A DNA stretch of 44,687 nt. It comes from an uncultured Pelagibacteraceae bacterium. Lineage in GTDB: Bacteria; Pseudomonadota; Alphaproteobacteria; Pelagibacterales; Pelagibacteraceae. Below the pieces are notes generated by a model, which worked only from the letters and a program-made list of their open reading frames with translations, was not told where the DNA came from and did no database searches. Shown piece after piece: positions 36,186 through 44,553 of the stretch (its first letter is position 1; every line of letters starts with the position of its first letter). The translations under genes were made by a program, and so were the position numbers. Where the stretch lies: the NCBI GenBank assembly GCA_902578255.1, contig CACHCH010000005.1, positions 45,001 to 89,687 on the forward strand, read 5' to 3'.

Positions 36186-36985
36186 TGGTCTCGTTAATTA
36201 ATTTAGCTTTTAAAAAAGCAAAAAGTGCTAACAGAACAGCATTGTTAACTTATACAGTTGCTGGTGATAATACTAAAAAAAAATCTTTGGATATTCTTAA
36301 GTCAATATCAGCTCATGCTGATATATGTGAACTAGGTTTTCCTCATAACACTCCTATTGCAGATGGTGGTCAAATACAAACAAGTGCTTACCGAGCCATT
36401 AAAAATGGAATTAAAATAAATGATGTTTTTGCAATCGCTAAAGAGTTTAAGTTATCAAAAAAAACAACCCCTATTATTTTAATGGGCTACTACAATATGA
36501 TTTATCAATACGATGAAAATAAATTTTTAAAAAAATGCAAAAATTCAAAAATAGACGGTTTAATTGTTGTCGATCTTCCTTATCCAGAAAATAAAAGTTT
36601 TTCTAAAAAATGTAAAAGCAAAGGTATAAATTTTATACAATTAGTATCACCTACTACATCAAAGATAAGGTTAAAAAAAATTATTAAAGACTCACATGAT
36701 ATGATTTATTATATAAGTATGTTATCAACTACAGGAGGAAAATTAAAAGTTTCTCCTAAAAAAATTTTAGAAAATTATTTCAAAATTAAAAATCAAAACA
36801 AAACAAAAAATGTTGTAATTGGATTTGGAATCACCGGAAAAACTATTAAATCACTTAAAAAAGCTGATGGTTTGGTTGTAGGAAGTGCAATTTGTAAGGA
36901 AATATCTAAATCAATTAAAAACAGACAAAATGCTGTCACAAATGTTACTAATGTAGTTAGAAGATTAAAAAATAAAATTAAATGA
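36185..36985 (+). CDS. trpA: Tryptophan synthase alpha subunit
   Basis: TrpA splits indole-3-glycerol phosphate and passes indole to TrpB. The 266-residue barrel has the catalytic E49 and D60 at canonical numbers (ELGFP and PIADG). The usual PFSDP between them is PHNTP, and the loop 6 motif G(V)TG is STTGG. The phosphate-binding GFGI and DGLVVGSAI are present. It shares a base with trpB and overlaps accD by four, the trpFBA-accD-folC order of Alphaproteobacteria. Confidence 0.92.
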   Translation: MVSLINLAFKKAKSANRTALLTYTVAGDNTKKKSLDILKSISAHADICELGFPHNTPIADGGQIQTSAYRAIKNGIKINDVFAIAKEFKLSKKTTPIILMGYYNMIYQYDENKFLKKCKNSKIDGLIVVDLPYPENKSFSKKCKSKGINFIQLVSPTTSKIRLKKIIKDSHDMIYYISMLSTTGGKLKVSPKKILENYFKIKNQNKTKNVVIGFGITGKTIKSLKKADGLVVGSAICKEISKSIKNRQNAVTNVTNVVRRLKNKIK

Positions 36986-37911
36986 ACTGGATTACAAAAA
37001 TATTAAAAGCTGGTGAGAAAATCAAAACAGCTATCAAAGAGAGAGCTTCGAAAGAAGATATTGCAAATAGTGATTGGACTTCATGTTGTATAGGCCCAAT
37101 ACTTAAAAAAGATTTAGAAAGTAATTTATGGGTTTGTCCTGAGTGTAATAAGCACCATCGAATAAAACCTAAAGATAGATTTGATATTTTATTTGGCAAA
37201 AATAATTATGAAATATTTAAAACTCCTATTCCAAAAGATGATCCATTGAATTGGACTGACTCAAAATCATACAAAGACAGATTAAAAAGTGCCCGAAAAA
37301 AAACAGGACTAGAATGTGGAATGTTGGTTGCATCTGGCAATATTGATAATATTAATATTACTGCAGTTGCATCTGATTTTGATTTTTTAGGTGCCTCAAT
37401 GGCTGCTGCAGAAGGTGAAGCTTTTTTATATGGAATTCAACATGCGATAGAAAATAAAACTCCTTTTTTATGTATTAGTGCTGGTGGTGGGATGAGAATG
37501 ATGGAAAGTTTAATTTCATTATCTCAAATGACGAGAACTACTCTAGCAATTAATGAATTAAAAAAAAAAGGTTTACCTTACTTAGTTTGTATTACGGACC
37601 CTACTGCTGGAGGAATAACTGCCTCTTATGCGATGCTTGGTGATATCAATATTGCAGAGCCAGGTGCATTGATTGCATTTGCAGGAGCTAGAGTTATTCA
37701 GGGTACTGTTAAAGAGGAGTTACCAGAAGGTTTTCAAAAAAGTGAATATGTTGAAAAAACTGGATTTGTTGACCTAATAGTTGAGAGAAAAGAACTGGCT
37801 TCTAAAATTAGAACTCTATTATCAATATTGTTAAAGCGAAATTCTGTTATAACTTCTGAACAAAATGAAACTGCAGAAGATAGTCAATCGCTTACAAAAG
37901 TTGCATCCTAA
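36982..37911 (+). CDS. accD: Acetyl-CoA carboxylase carboxyltransferase beta subunit
   Basis: AccD forms the carboxyltransferase with AccA. The 309-residue protein has the crotonase-like core (DFDFLGASMA, SAGGGMRMMESLISL, ITDPTAGGITASYA, GARVIQGTVKEELPEGFQKSE). The N-terminal zinc ribbon is odd: the second pair C52-x2-C55 is normal, but the first CPSC is replaced by adjacent C35-C36 (SCCIGP). A zinc site with one weaker ligand, or none, is possible. Its last 47 bases are shared with folC in another frame. Confidence 0.95.
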   Translation: MNWITKILKAGEKIKTAIKERASKEDIANSDWTSCCIGPILKKDLESNLWVCPECNKHHRIKPKDRFDILFGKNNYEIFKTPIPKDDPLNWTDSKSYKDRLKSARKKTGLECGMLVASGNIDNINITAVASDFDFLGASMAAAEGEAFLYGIQHAIENKTPFLCISAGGGMRMMESLISLSQMTRTTLAINELKKKGLPYLVCITDPTAGGITASYAMLGDINIAEPGALIAFAGARVIQGTVKEELPEGFQKSEYVEKTGFVDLIVERKELASKIRTLLSILLKRNSVITSEQNETAEDSQSLTKVAS

Positions 37912-39133
37912 AGAGATAGATCTAAGTTTAAATAGAATAAAGAAACTCTGTAAAACCCTTGGAAACCCACAGGATAAATTAAAAGCTATTTCGGTAGTTG
38001 GAACCAATGGTAAATATTCAACTATTCAGGCTTTATTCGCAATTTTAAGAGAAGCAAATATCAAGTGTAACATTTATACCAGCCCTCATATCAAAAGAAT
38101 AAATGAAAGATTTGTATTTAATAATGAACAATTAAATGATGATGATCTTGGAATTCTTTTTGAGGAAATTGAAGAAGCAAATAAAAGTGAACCAATAACC
38201 TTTTTTGAAATATTAACTGCAGCCTACTTTTATAATGCCTCAAAATACCCTGAAAATATTAACTTAATTGAAGCAGGGTTGTTTCACCGTTTTGATGCAA
38301 CAAATATACTTAAAGATAATTTAGCAAGCGTTGTAACTTCTATTGGTTTAGATCATTTAGATTGGTTGCCTGAAAATGAACAAACAACTAAAAAAATAAT
38401 ATTTGAAAAAACCTCTACTTTGATTAATTCTAATATTATTATTGCAAAGCAAAGTTCAACTGAAATTGTTAATGAAATAAAAAGTTCAATTTCAAAAAAT
38501 TCTTCAAAAAAATATTATTTTAATGAAGATTATAATTATTCTTCAAATGAAAATGGCTTTATTTTTTATGAAGATAAAAATGGTGGTATTAAACTTCCAA
38601 AACCAAACGTTAAAGGCCAATTTCAACTTGAAAATATTTCAACAGCAATAGCAACTTTAAGATCAATCAAACATTTAAAAATTAGTGAAAAACATATAAA
38701 AGATGGAATTACTAAAATTAAAAGTATCGCACGACTTCAAGAAATAGATTCTGGTAAACTTAAAGAATTGGTAAAAAATAATAAATTACTAGTTGATGGA
38801 TCTCATAACCCTTTAGGAGCAAAAGTTTTGAATGAATATTTAGAAAGTTTAAATTGTAATAAACATATTATTCTAGGTATGATGAGTAACAAAGATTATA
38901 ACGATTATATGAGTTACTTTAAAAATATTTCCTCATTGACCACAATAGATATCCCCAATCAGCCAAACTCCATCAAAGGAAAAGTATTAAAAAGCAAGCT
39001 TAATAGCTTTAAAAACATTAATTATAAGGAGAGTATTATTGATGCTATCAAGTCAATTCCAGTCAAGGAAAACGACATAATATTGATTACAGGATCTTTG
39101 TATCTTGCTGGTGAAGTACTAAATTTAAACTAG
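37865..39133 (+). CDS. folC: Folylpolyglutamate / dihydrofolate synthase
   Basis: FolC adds glutamate to dihydropteroate and folates. The 422-residue Mur-ligase-type protein has P-loop GTNGKYST (K50 present; the usual residue at Y51 is glycine), SPHIKRINERF, and DGSHNPLGAK in the C-terminal domain. I keep ATG at 37865 because family homology (RLQKLHPKEIDLSL) begins within the region overlapping accD, so the 47-base overlap appears real. It ends the 14-gene run and overlaps convergent trxA by four bases. Confidence 0.94.
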   Translation: MKLQKIVNRLQKLHPKEIDLSLNRIKKLCKTLGNPQDKLKAISVVGTNGKYSTIQALFAILREANIKCNIYTSPHIKRINERFVFNNEQLNDDDLGILFEEIEEANKSEPITFFEILTAAYFYNASKYPENINLIEAGLFHRFDATNILKDNLASVVTSIGLDHLDWLPENEQTTKKIIFEKTSTLINSNIIIAKQSSTEIVNEIKSSISKNSSKKYYFNEDYNYSSNENGFIFYEDKNGGIKLPKPNVKGQFQLENISTAIATLRSIKHLKISEKHIKDGITKIKSIARLQEIDSGKLKELVKNNKLLVDGSHNPLGAKVLNEYLESLNCNKHIILGMMSNKDYNDYMSYFKNISSLTTIDIPNQPNSIKGKVLKSKLNSFKNINYKESIIDAIKSIPVKENDIILITGSLYLAGEVLNLN

Positions 39134-39447
39134 ATATTTTCGTCTAGGAATTCTTTCATGTGACTTTCAGGAACCCCTCCAACTTTACGGCTAACTTCTT
39201 GTCCTTTTTTATATATGATAACTGTTGGCACTCCTCGGATCCCAGCTGCAGAACCTGTATTAATTCCAGCATCTTCAATATCTGTAATATAAAAATTTGC
39301 TTTATCTTTATATTCGTCTGACAATTTATCCATCACTGGCTTTAGAGCTTTGCATGGACCACACCATGATGCTGAAAATTGAATTACTGATATCTCTTCG
39401 TTTTTAATTTTACTATCAAAATCCTCATCTTTAAAATCTATAAGCAT
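39130..39447 (-). CDS. trxA: Thioredoxin
   Basis: This 105-residue thioredoxin has the active site WCGPC (C29 and C32) and the cis-proline loop GVPTVIIYKKG. It has no signal peptide, so it acts in the cytoplasm. It follows sbcB by 34 bases on the same strand. In many Alphaproteobacteria trxA lies beside folC, as here, though in this case convergently. Confidence 0.95.
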   Translation of the reverse strand: MLIDFKDEDFDSKIKNEEISVIQFSASWCGPCKALKPVMDKLSDEYKDKANFYITDIEDAGINTGSAAGIRGVPTVIIYKKGQEVSRKVGGVPESHMKEFLDENI

Positions 39448-39481
39448 AAAACCTTTCTATAAATTGAAGCCTTAAAGTCAA

Positions 39482-40918
39482 CTAGGCAATTTCATATTTT
39501 TTTTCAATAGACATTATAAATTCATTAATTTCATCTAATTTTTTCAACTCTTCCTGGTCATCTCGATTGGATGCCTGATCTCTCAATGTGTCAATTTCGG
39601 TATAAGCCATGCCGATAGTTTGCCACTTTTCCTTATTTTTACTCAATATCCTCCGAGCTATTTCACTCTTAATATTTTTATATAAATCTGGAGGTAAAAT
39701 ATGTGGTGCCTCCTGATAAATGATTTTTTGACCAAACCAGCTACATCGTTTGTCTTGAAACTTATCTAATAATCTTAGTTTGTCCTCCCACGATGAACTA
39801 TGCCATGTTTTAAATAATGCAGTATCTTTGTTGGGAATAAATTTTTCATACAAAGTTTCCTCTGGTAGCAAATCTTCTTGCGTTTGCGTTTGAGCTTTCT
39901 CTTCAGCTGCTTCCCTATTAATAATTTGAATATTTTTGCAAAAATTTTCACTACTTCTCACTAATTTTGACCTTTTTAGAATTATTTCTAAATCTAATTC
40001 TGAATAAGTTTTTTCTTTTAATGCAAATTTTTTATCTAAAACTACTGGAGCCTTATTAGTTTTTAATACTCTTAATGCTTTTGGGCTAATTTTTTTCAAA
40101 TTTGCTTTAAGCTCATTAACTGACAAATTTAAATAAGGTTCTGGATCTCTTCGTAAATCCCAAACATATCCCCAAGACGCATAGGCAGGATGAAAACAAT
40201 GCTCCGGATGAAGTGTACAAACTAGATACATCATGTTTCGCCCTTTTACATTTTCAAAAATAGAATAAATTCCCTCACTTTTTAAAAGTGACTCAACACT
40301 ACTTTTTGTTGAAGTACTTAAAAATTTTTCCCAATTATCTTTATGTTGATCTTTTATAATTCTGAGAATTTTTAAACTTGTAAAAGCGTCATGATAAGCT
40401 GTGTGTTGTTGAGCGGTATCAAATCCTTGTTGTCGCGCAAGCGCTTCTAAAGCTAAACTTTCATTTCCTGCTGGTGTTAATTCAGTTTTTAAAGTTTTAG
40501 AGTTTATAGTTTGAGCAGCTCTTGCAACATGTAGACCATCAGATTCTTTATTAGGTGAAGAGTGGGTTAAATAAGGATACCTGTTTCCTTTAAAAAAATT
40601 AAAATGAAACATTCGACGATCAAAATTAAGATTGCTCCAACCCATAAACAAAGATGGAGCTGCTTTTGAAAAGAAATTTTCTACAGCTCCTAGAAAATCA
40701 TAATGTGAATAGTTGCCTTTAGTAAGTAAATCAATACTTGTAGAATTTACCAGAAGTGCTTTTGCACTAGGCACTTCCCCTTCTGGCATTCTGCCTCTGA
40801 TATTTAACTTTCCAATTTCTTTAAGGTTTTTATCTACTACCACTGCACCAACCTCAATAATGCTTCCCCAGATAGTACTATTTGTTGTTTCAGTATCGTA
40901 GATTACAATTTTATCCAT
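39482..40918 (-). CDS. sbcB: Exodeoxyribonuclease I
   Basis: Exonuclease I degrades single-stranded DNA 3' to 5' and takes part in repair and recombination. The 478-residue protein has a DnaQ-type domain beginning IVIYDTETT (D8 and E10), a GWSNLNFDRRMFHF motif and a YHDAFTS-type third motif. Then come the SH3-like and helical C-terminal domains of true ExoI (VCTLHPEHCFHPAYASWG region), which separate it from simple DnaQ proteins. It follows the PD-(D/E)XK gene by seven bases. Confidence 0.93.
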   Translation of the reverse strand: MDKIVIYDTETTNSTIWGSIIEVGAVVVDKNLKEIGKLNIRGRMPEGEVPSAKALLVNSTSIDLLTKGNYSHYDFLGAVENFFSKAAPSLFMGWSNLNFDRRMFHFNFFKGNRYPYLTHSSPNKESDGLHVARAAQTINSKTLKTELTPAGNESLALEALARQQGFDTAQQHTAYHDAFTSLKILRIIKDQHKDNWEKFLSTSTKSSVESLLKSEGIYSIFENVKGRNMMYLVCTLHPEHCFHPAYASWGYVWDLRRDPEPYLNLSVNELKANLKKISPKALRVLKTNKAPVVLDKKFALKEKTYSELDLEIILKRSKLVRSSENFCKNIQIINREAAEEKAQTQTQEDLLPEETLYEKFIPNKDTALFKTWHSSSWEDKLRLLDKFQDKRCSWFGQKIIYQEAPHILPPDLYKNIKSEIARRILSKNKEKWQTIGMAYTEIDTLRDQASNRDDQEELKKLDEINEFIMSIEKKYEIA

Positions 40919-40925
40919 TTTATAT

Positions 40926-41612
40926 TTAAGCTAAATTTGAAAGCTCATTAAATTTTTTTAATCTTCCCAAAAACAAGTTCTGATAGACAACTAAATCATG
41001 ACTTTGAATTTTAAATTCTTGGAACAATTTATCTACTGTGCAAACTAGAATTACACAAGAAGTGATATTAGAGTTATACACAATGTTATGAGCTAAAGAA
41101 TATGCACTCGTTTGTAGAAGCCATGAATCAATATATTCTGATTTTTTTGGCTTGTTGCTTTGTTTAAAATCAATAATTGTTTCTCGTCCCTCGTAAACTC
41201 CTACACAATCTGCTGTACCAGCATATTTATCTGGATAGTAAAGTGTGCATTCAACTCCCCAAATTTCTTCCAATCTATTTTTTAATCCATTTTCAATAAT
41301 TTCTTTTGCCATTAGTTTATATTGTTCGTTATCATCAAAAAAACTTAAGTTTTCTCTTCCTAGAAGATAGGACTCTAAATAATTGTGCATTAGGGAACCC
41401 CTGCTACTTGCTGCTTTTGTTATTGCCTCTGCCTCTTTATAACCTGTTCTTTCTCGCCAGTTAGCGAGCGCAGCTTTATCTTCTTCAGAACGGGTTTGAT
41501 CAAGAATACTAGTCACTGATGGTAATTTGGCCTCTCCCAATAAATATCTTCTTATACCATCGACTGTAGCTCTTGAGGATTTCGGATAATCGTATTTCTT
41601 ATTCCACTGCAT
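40926..41612 (-). CDS. PD-(D/E)XK exonuclease, RecB/Cas4-like fold
   Basis: This 228-residue protein shows the RecB-type nuclease signature in order: SRGSLMHNYLE (motif with His), GTADCVG (Asp), TIIDFKQS (D-x-K) and LLQTSAYSLA (Q-x3-Y). No helicase domain or cysteine cluster (as in Cas4) is present. I choose ATG at 41612 (MQWNKKYDYPKSSR). An in-frame ATG at 41678 would add 22 residues and overlap rmuC. The family includes phage-type exonucleases, so a stand-alone DNA-end exonuclease is likely; the substrate is unknown. Confidence 0.85.
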   Translation of the reverse strand: MQWNKKYDYPKSSRATVDGIRRYLLGEAKLPSVTSILDQTRSEEDKAALANWRERTGYKEAEAITKAASSRGSLMHNYLESYLLGRENLSFFDDNEQYKLMAKEIIENGLKNRLEEIWGVECTLYYPDKYAGTADCVGVYEGRETIIDFKQSNKPKKSEYIDSWLLQTSAYSLAHNIVYNSNITSCVILVCTVDKLFQEFKIQSHDLVVYQNLFLGRLKKFNELSNLA

Positions 41613-41649
41613 GTAATTTCTTATATTCTTTATTGGAGAAAAATAGAAA

Positions 41650-42747
41650 TTAATTTTTAGCCTGTTTTGAGTGATCAATAAATTTTTCTACATTTTCAGT
41701 TTGAACTGCTTTTTCGAGTTGTTCAGGGTCTTTAATACTTTCAAGAGTTCTAGAGATTGCTCTAGCATCTGTTCCAAACTTATCAACAACAGACATGGCC
41801 TCCTCTAATTTTTTTCTTAATGAAATTATATTGTCAAAGTGTTTTCCAAATCTTGAACTAATTGTTTTTAAATGGTTATAGATTTCTGTTGCACCTTTTT
41901 GAACTTTTAATGATTGAAAACCCATATGAAGAGATTGTAAATAAGCTGAGAGAGTATTTGGTCCACAAATTACAACTTTATATTTTTTCATTAATTCTTG
42001 AGTTAATAATTCTTTAGTACTTGGATCTTGGTATTCAGATAATTCTTTATATAAACTCTCAGTCGGTGCATAGATAATTGCAAAATCTGTGGTTTTTGGT
42101 GGAACAATATATTTTTCATTAACACTCTTAGCTTTAGCTTTAAAAGCAGTTGCTAATTTAGCTCTTGCATCTGCAATAGCTCTTTTATCGTCGGCGTCAT
42201 AACCTTCTGTAATTGCTTTAAATTTTTCAATAGGAAAATGACTGTCAACTGGAACCAAAATATCTCCTTGAAGCTTAATTGCAAATTCAACATTTTCACT
42301 TGTATCCTCTTTCATCTTCACATTTGTCATAAATTGAGATACAGGTAATAAATCTTTTATTAAAGCATCTAAACTAAATTCCGCTAGCGTTCCATATTTT
42401 TTAACTCCAGCTAAAATTTTAGTGATCCCCTCTTGACTTTGATTTAATAACTTTACTTGTTGATTAAAATTTCCAACTTTTTCATCAACTTTAGTTAAGG
42501 CTTCAGTCATATCTTTTGTTACCCCTGTTGATAGATTATTAAAGGAGGTGGACATTGAGCCTAGTGAGGTATTAATAGTATTATTGAGAGTATCTTTTAA
42601 GTTCTGTATTTCAGTTTTTAAATTAGATATCTCCTCGGCTTCCTTATCTTCATAATTATCTTTAGGCTTAGATTTTAGATTAAGATAAAGAGTCGATGAT
42701 GCAATCCCTACTAATAAAACTAACAAAACAACTAAAATTATGTCCAT
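41650..42747 (-). CDS. rmuC: DNA recombination protein RmuC
   Basis: RmuC is a predicted membrane-tethered nuclease that limits rearrangements at inverted repeats. The 365-residue protein has an N-terminal membrane segment (about residues 2-24), a long coiled-coil stretch (about 40-130) and a conserved nuclease-like domain with the family blocks VPVDSHFPIEKF and FAIIYAPTESLY. It is upstream of the PD-(D/E)XK and sbcB genes, forming a unit of three DNA-end enzymes. Confidence 0.92.
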   Translation of the reverse strand: MDIILVVLLVLLVGIASSTLYLNLKSKPKDNYEDKEAEEISNLKTEIQNLKDTLNNTINTSLGSMSTSFNNLSTGVTKDMTEALTKVDEKVGNFNQQVKLLNQSQEGITKILAGVKKYGTLAEFSLDALIKDLLPVSQFMTNVKMKEDTSENVEFAIKLQGDILVPVDSHFPIEKFKAITEGYDADDKRAIADARAKLATAFKAKAKSVNEKYIVPPKTTDFAIIYAPTESLYKELSEYQDPSTKELLTQELMKKYKVVICGPNTLSAYLQSLHMGFQSLKVQKGATEIYNHLKTISSRFGKHFDNIISLRKKLEEAMSVVDKFGTDARAISRTLESIKDPEQLEKAVQTENVEKFIDHSKQAKN

Positions 42748-42808
42748 GATTCTAATAATATATTTTATATTAAAAATATGATTAATATATTTAATTTATT
42801 GGAAAGAT

Positions 42809-43501
42809 CTAATTCTTAGAAAGTAAGTTAGCCAATTTTTTCACTTTTTTATTTTTAAAAGAAGATTTTGATATCATCATACAAGCCTCGGATTTTAATA
42901 TTTCTCCATCTTTTAAAATACGTAGATTATTAGCTTTTAAAGTCTCACCTGTTGAAGTTATGTCTGTGATAATCTCACTTGATCCAGTGAAAGGGTAGGC
43001 CTCCGTTGCACCTAAGCTACCTACTAATTTGAATTGTGTTACTCCTTTTGAAAACAAGAACTCTCGAGTTAAATTAGGATATTTCGTAGCAACTCTTAAT
43101 CTTTTTTTCTTTTTATCTTTAAACTCAAATGCAATTTCTTCTAAATCTGCAACAGTTTGGACATCTATCCAGGGATCTGGAATTGCCACAACTAATGTTG
43201 CTTTTCCAAAATTATATTTTTTAGTAACATAAATTTTATTTTGAATATTAATTTCACTTTCTTTTAGTAAATCAAATCCTGAAAAACCTAGATCTAATGA
43301 GCCATCACCAAGTCTTTCAACAATTTCTCTTGCATGAAGATACAAAACTTTAATATTTTTTATTTGTTTAATAGAGCCTAACAAGTCTCTTTCACCACGT
43401 TCAGAAATAAGATCCAACCTATTTTTTTTAAATATTTTTAAAATATCATTTCTTAGTCTACCTTTGCTAGGAATTCCAATACTAATAATATCTTTTGTCA
43501 T
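42809..43501 (-). CDS. hisG: ATP phosphoribosyltransferase, short form
   Basis: HisG starts histidine synthesis. At 230 residues it is the short form that lacks the C-terminal regulatory domain and needs HisZ. Visible family features are IGIPSKGRL at the start, LGFSGFDLL and the ITDITSTGETLKANNLRIL block. Its start shares a base with the hisZ stop, consistent with a joint hetero-octamer. Confidence 0.95.
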   Translation of the reverse strand: MTKDIISIGIPSKGRLRNDILKIFKKNRLDLISERGERDLLGSIKQIKNIKVLYLHAREIVERLGDGSLDLGFSGFDLLKESEINIQNKIYVTKKYNFGKATLVVAIPDPWIDVQTVADLEEIAFEFKDKKKKRLRVATKYPNLTREFLFSKGVTQFKLVGSLGATEAYPFTGSSEIITDITSTGETLKANNLRILKDGEILKSEACMMISKSSFKNKKVKKLANLLSKN

Positions 43502-44553
43502 TAATTGCTTAAGTTTAAAGCAGCTCCAACTGCTGGTATTTGTTTTTCAGAGCCAAGATCAGAAATTAATTTATCATATCTGCCTCCATTAATTATATTT
43601 CTATTTTTTGACTTGGATTTAATGTCAATTTTAAAAACCATACCTGTGTAGTATTCTAATTGCCTACCAAAAGAAGCTGAGAAAACTACATTAAGTTTTG
43701 AAATTTTATTTTTCGAAGTCGGGAAATATTTTTGATCTACCACCAAATTAATCTTATTTTTTTTAAAAAATTTATTTAATTCAGCCGCTGCTTTATTTAT
43801 TGGGCATTTTATTTTAAGAAAATTTTTTATGATCTGTGATGCGTTTTTTCCTTTACTAGCCCCTCTTGGGTCCCTAATTTTATTATCAAATCTTTTTAAT
43901 ATTTCATTAATTGATCTTCCTGCAATAAATTTAGATAAATCTTCTTTTAACATTTTAAAATATCTTTTTTTATCAATCTCAACAATTGTTGGATCTACAT
44001 CTGAGTTAGTTTCTAATCTTTTTAAAAGATCATTAAAATATTTCTCTCTCCAAAAATGTCTTATCAATCTTAACTTCCAACGCTTTGGGATATTAAGTTT
44101 TGAAATTAATAAATTAAAGATTTCAACATTCCCAATAGTTAATGTTCCTGTTGTATATTTTATACTTTTTAGAGACTCTAGAGAAGTATTTATGATTTCT
44201 TTATCGTCATTCTTTTCATCTTTAGATCCAATGATCTCAAAGCCAACCTGATTTCTTATTATTGAGTCTTTTTTATTTTGTACCTTCCTGTAAGCCTGAC
44301 CACTATAGAAAATTTTCTCTTTACCTTTTAATTTTTCTTCTAAATATCTTAAACAAGAAGCAATTGTTAAGTCGGGTCTTAAGCATAATTCCTTGCCATT
44401 TATATCTATAAAGGAAAACATGAATTTCCTAAAGTTCTCTCCTGATCTTTGAACAATATGATTTGCCTCTATTACAGATGGTAGCTCAATATAATTAAAA
44501 CCCTTAGATTTTACTGACCTAAGGATTTTTTCAGATAAGTTTTTTGACTTCAT
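43501..44553 (-). CDS. hisZ: ATP phosphoribosyltransferase regulatory subunit HisZ
   Basis: HisZ is a histidyl-tRNA-synthetase-like protein without aminoacylation activity that activates short HisG. The 350-residue protein keeps class II synthetase motifs (LRPDLTIASCLRYL, FYSGQAYRKVQ, a C-terminal GGRYDKL) but lacks the anticodon-binding domain. It lies between hisS and hisG, overlapping the hisS stop region by 23 bases. Confidence 0.93.
   Translation of the reverse strand: MKSKNLSEKILRSVKSKGFNYIELPSVIEANHIVQRSGENFRKFMFSFIDINGKELCLRPDLTIASCLRYLEEKLKGKEKIFYSGQAYRKVQNKKDSIIRNQVGFEIIGSKDEKNDDKEIINTSLESLKSIKYTTGTLTIGNVEIFNLLISKLNIPKRWKLRLIRHFWREKYFNDLLKRLETNSDVDPTIVEIDKKRYFKMLKEDLSKFIAGRSINEILKRFDNKIRDPRGASKGKNASQIIKNFLKIKCPINKAAAELNKFFKKNKINLVVDQKYFPTSKNKISKLNVVFSASFGRQLEYYTGMVFKIDIKSKSKNRNIINGGRYDKLISDLGSEKQIPAVGAALNLSN

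Noticed and set aside
40926-41612. Possible Cas4 and hence a CRISPR locus
   Set aside because: The protein lacks the Cas4 Fe-S cysteines. There are no repeat-spacer arrays and no other cas genes in the window.
41613-41678. Upstream ATG for the PD-(D/E)XK protein
   Set aside because: It would overlap rmuC by 29 bases, and the extension lacks conserved features. The ATG at 41612 is better placed, though not proven.
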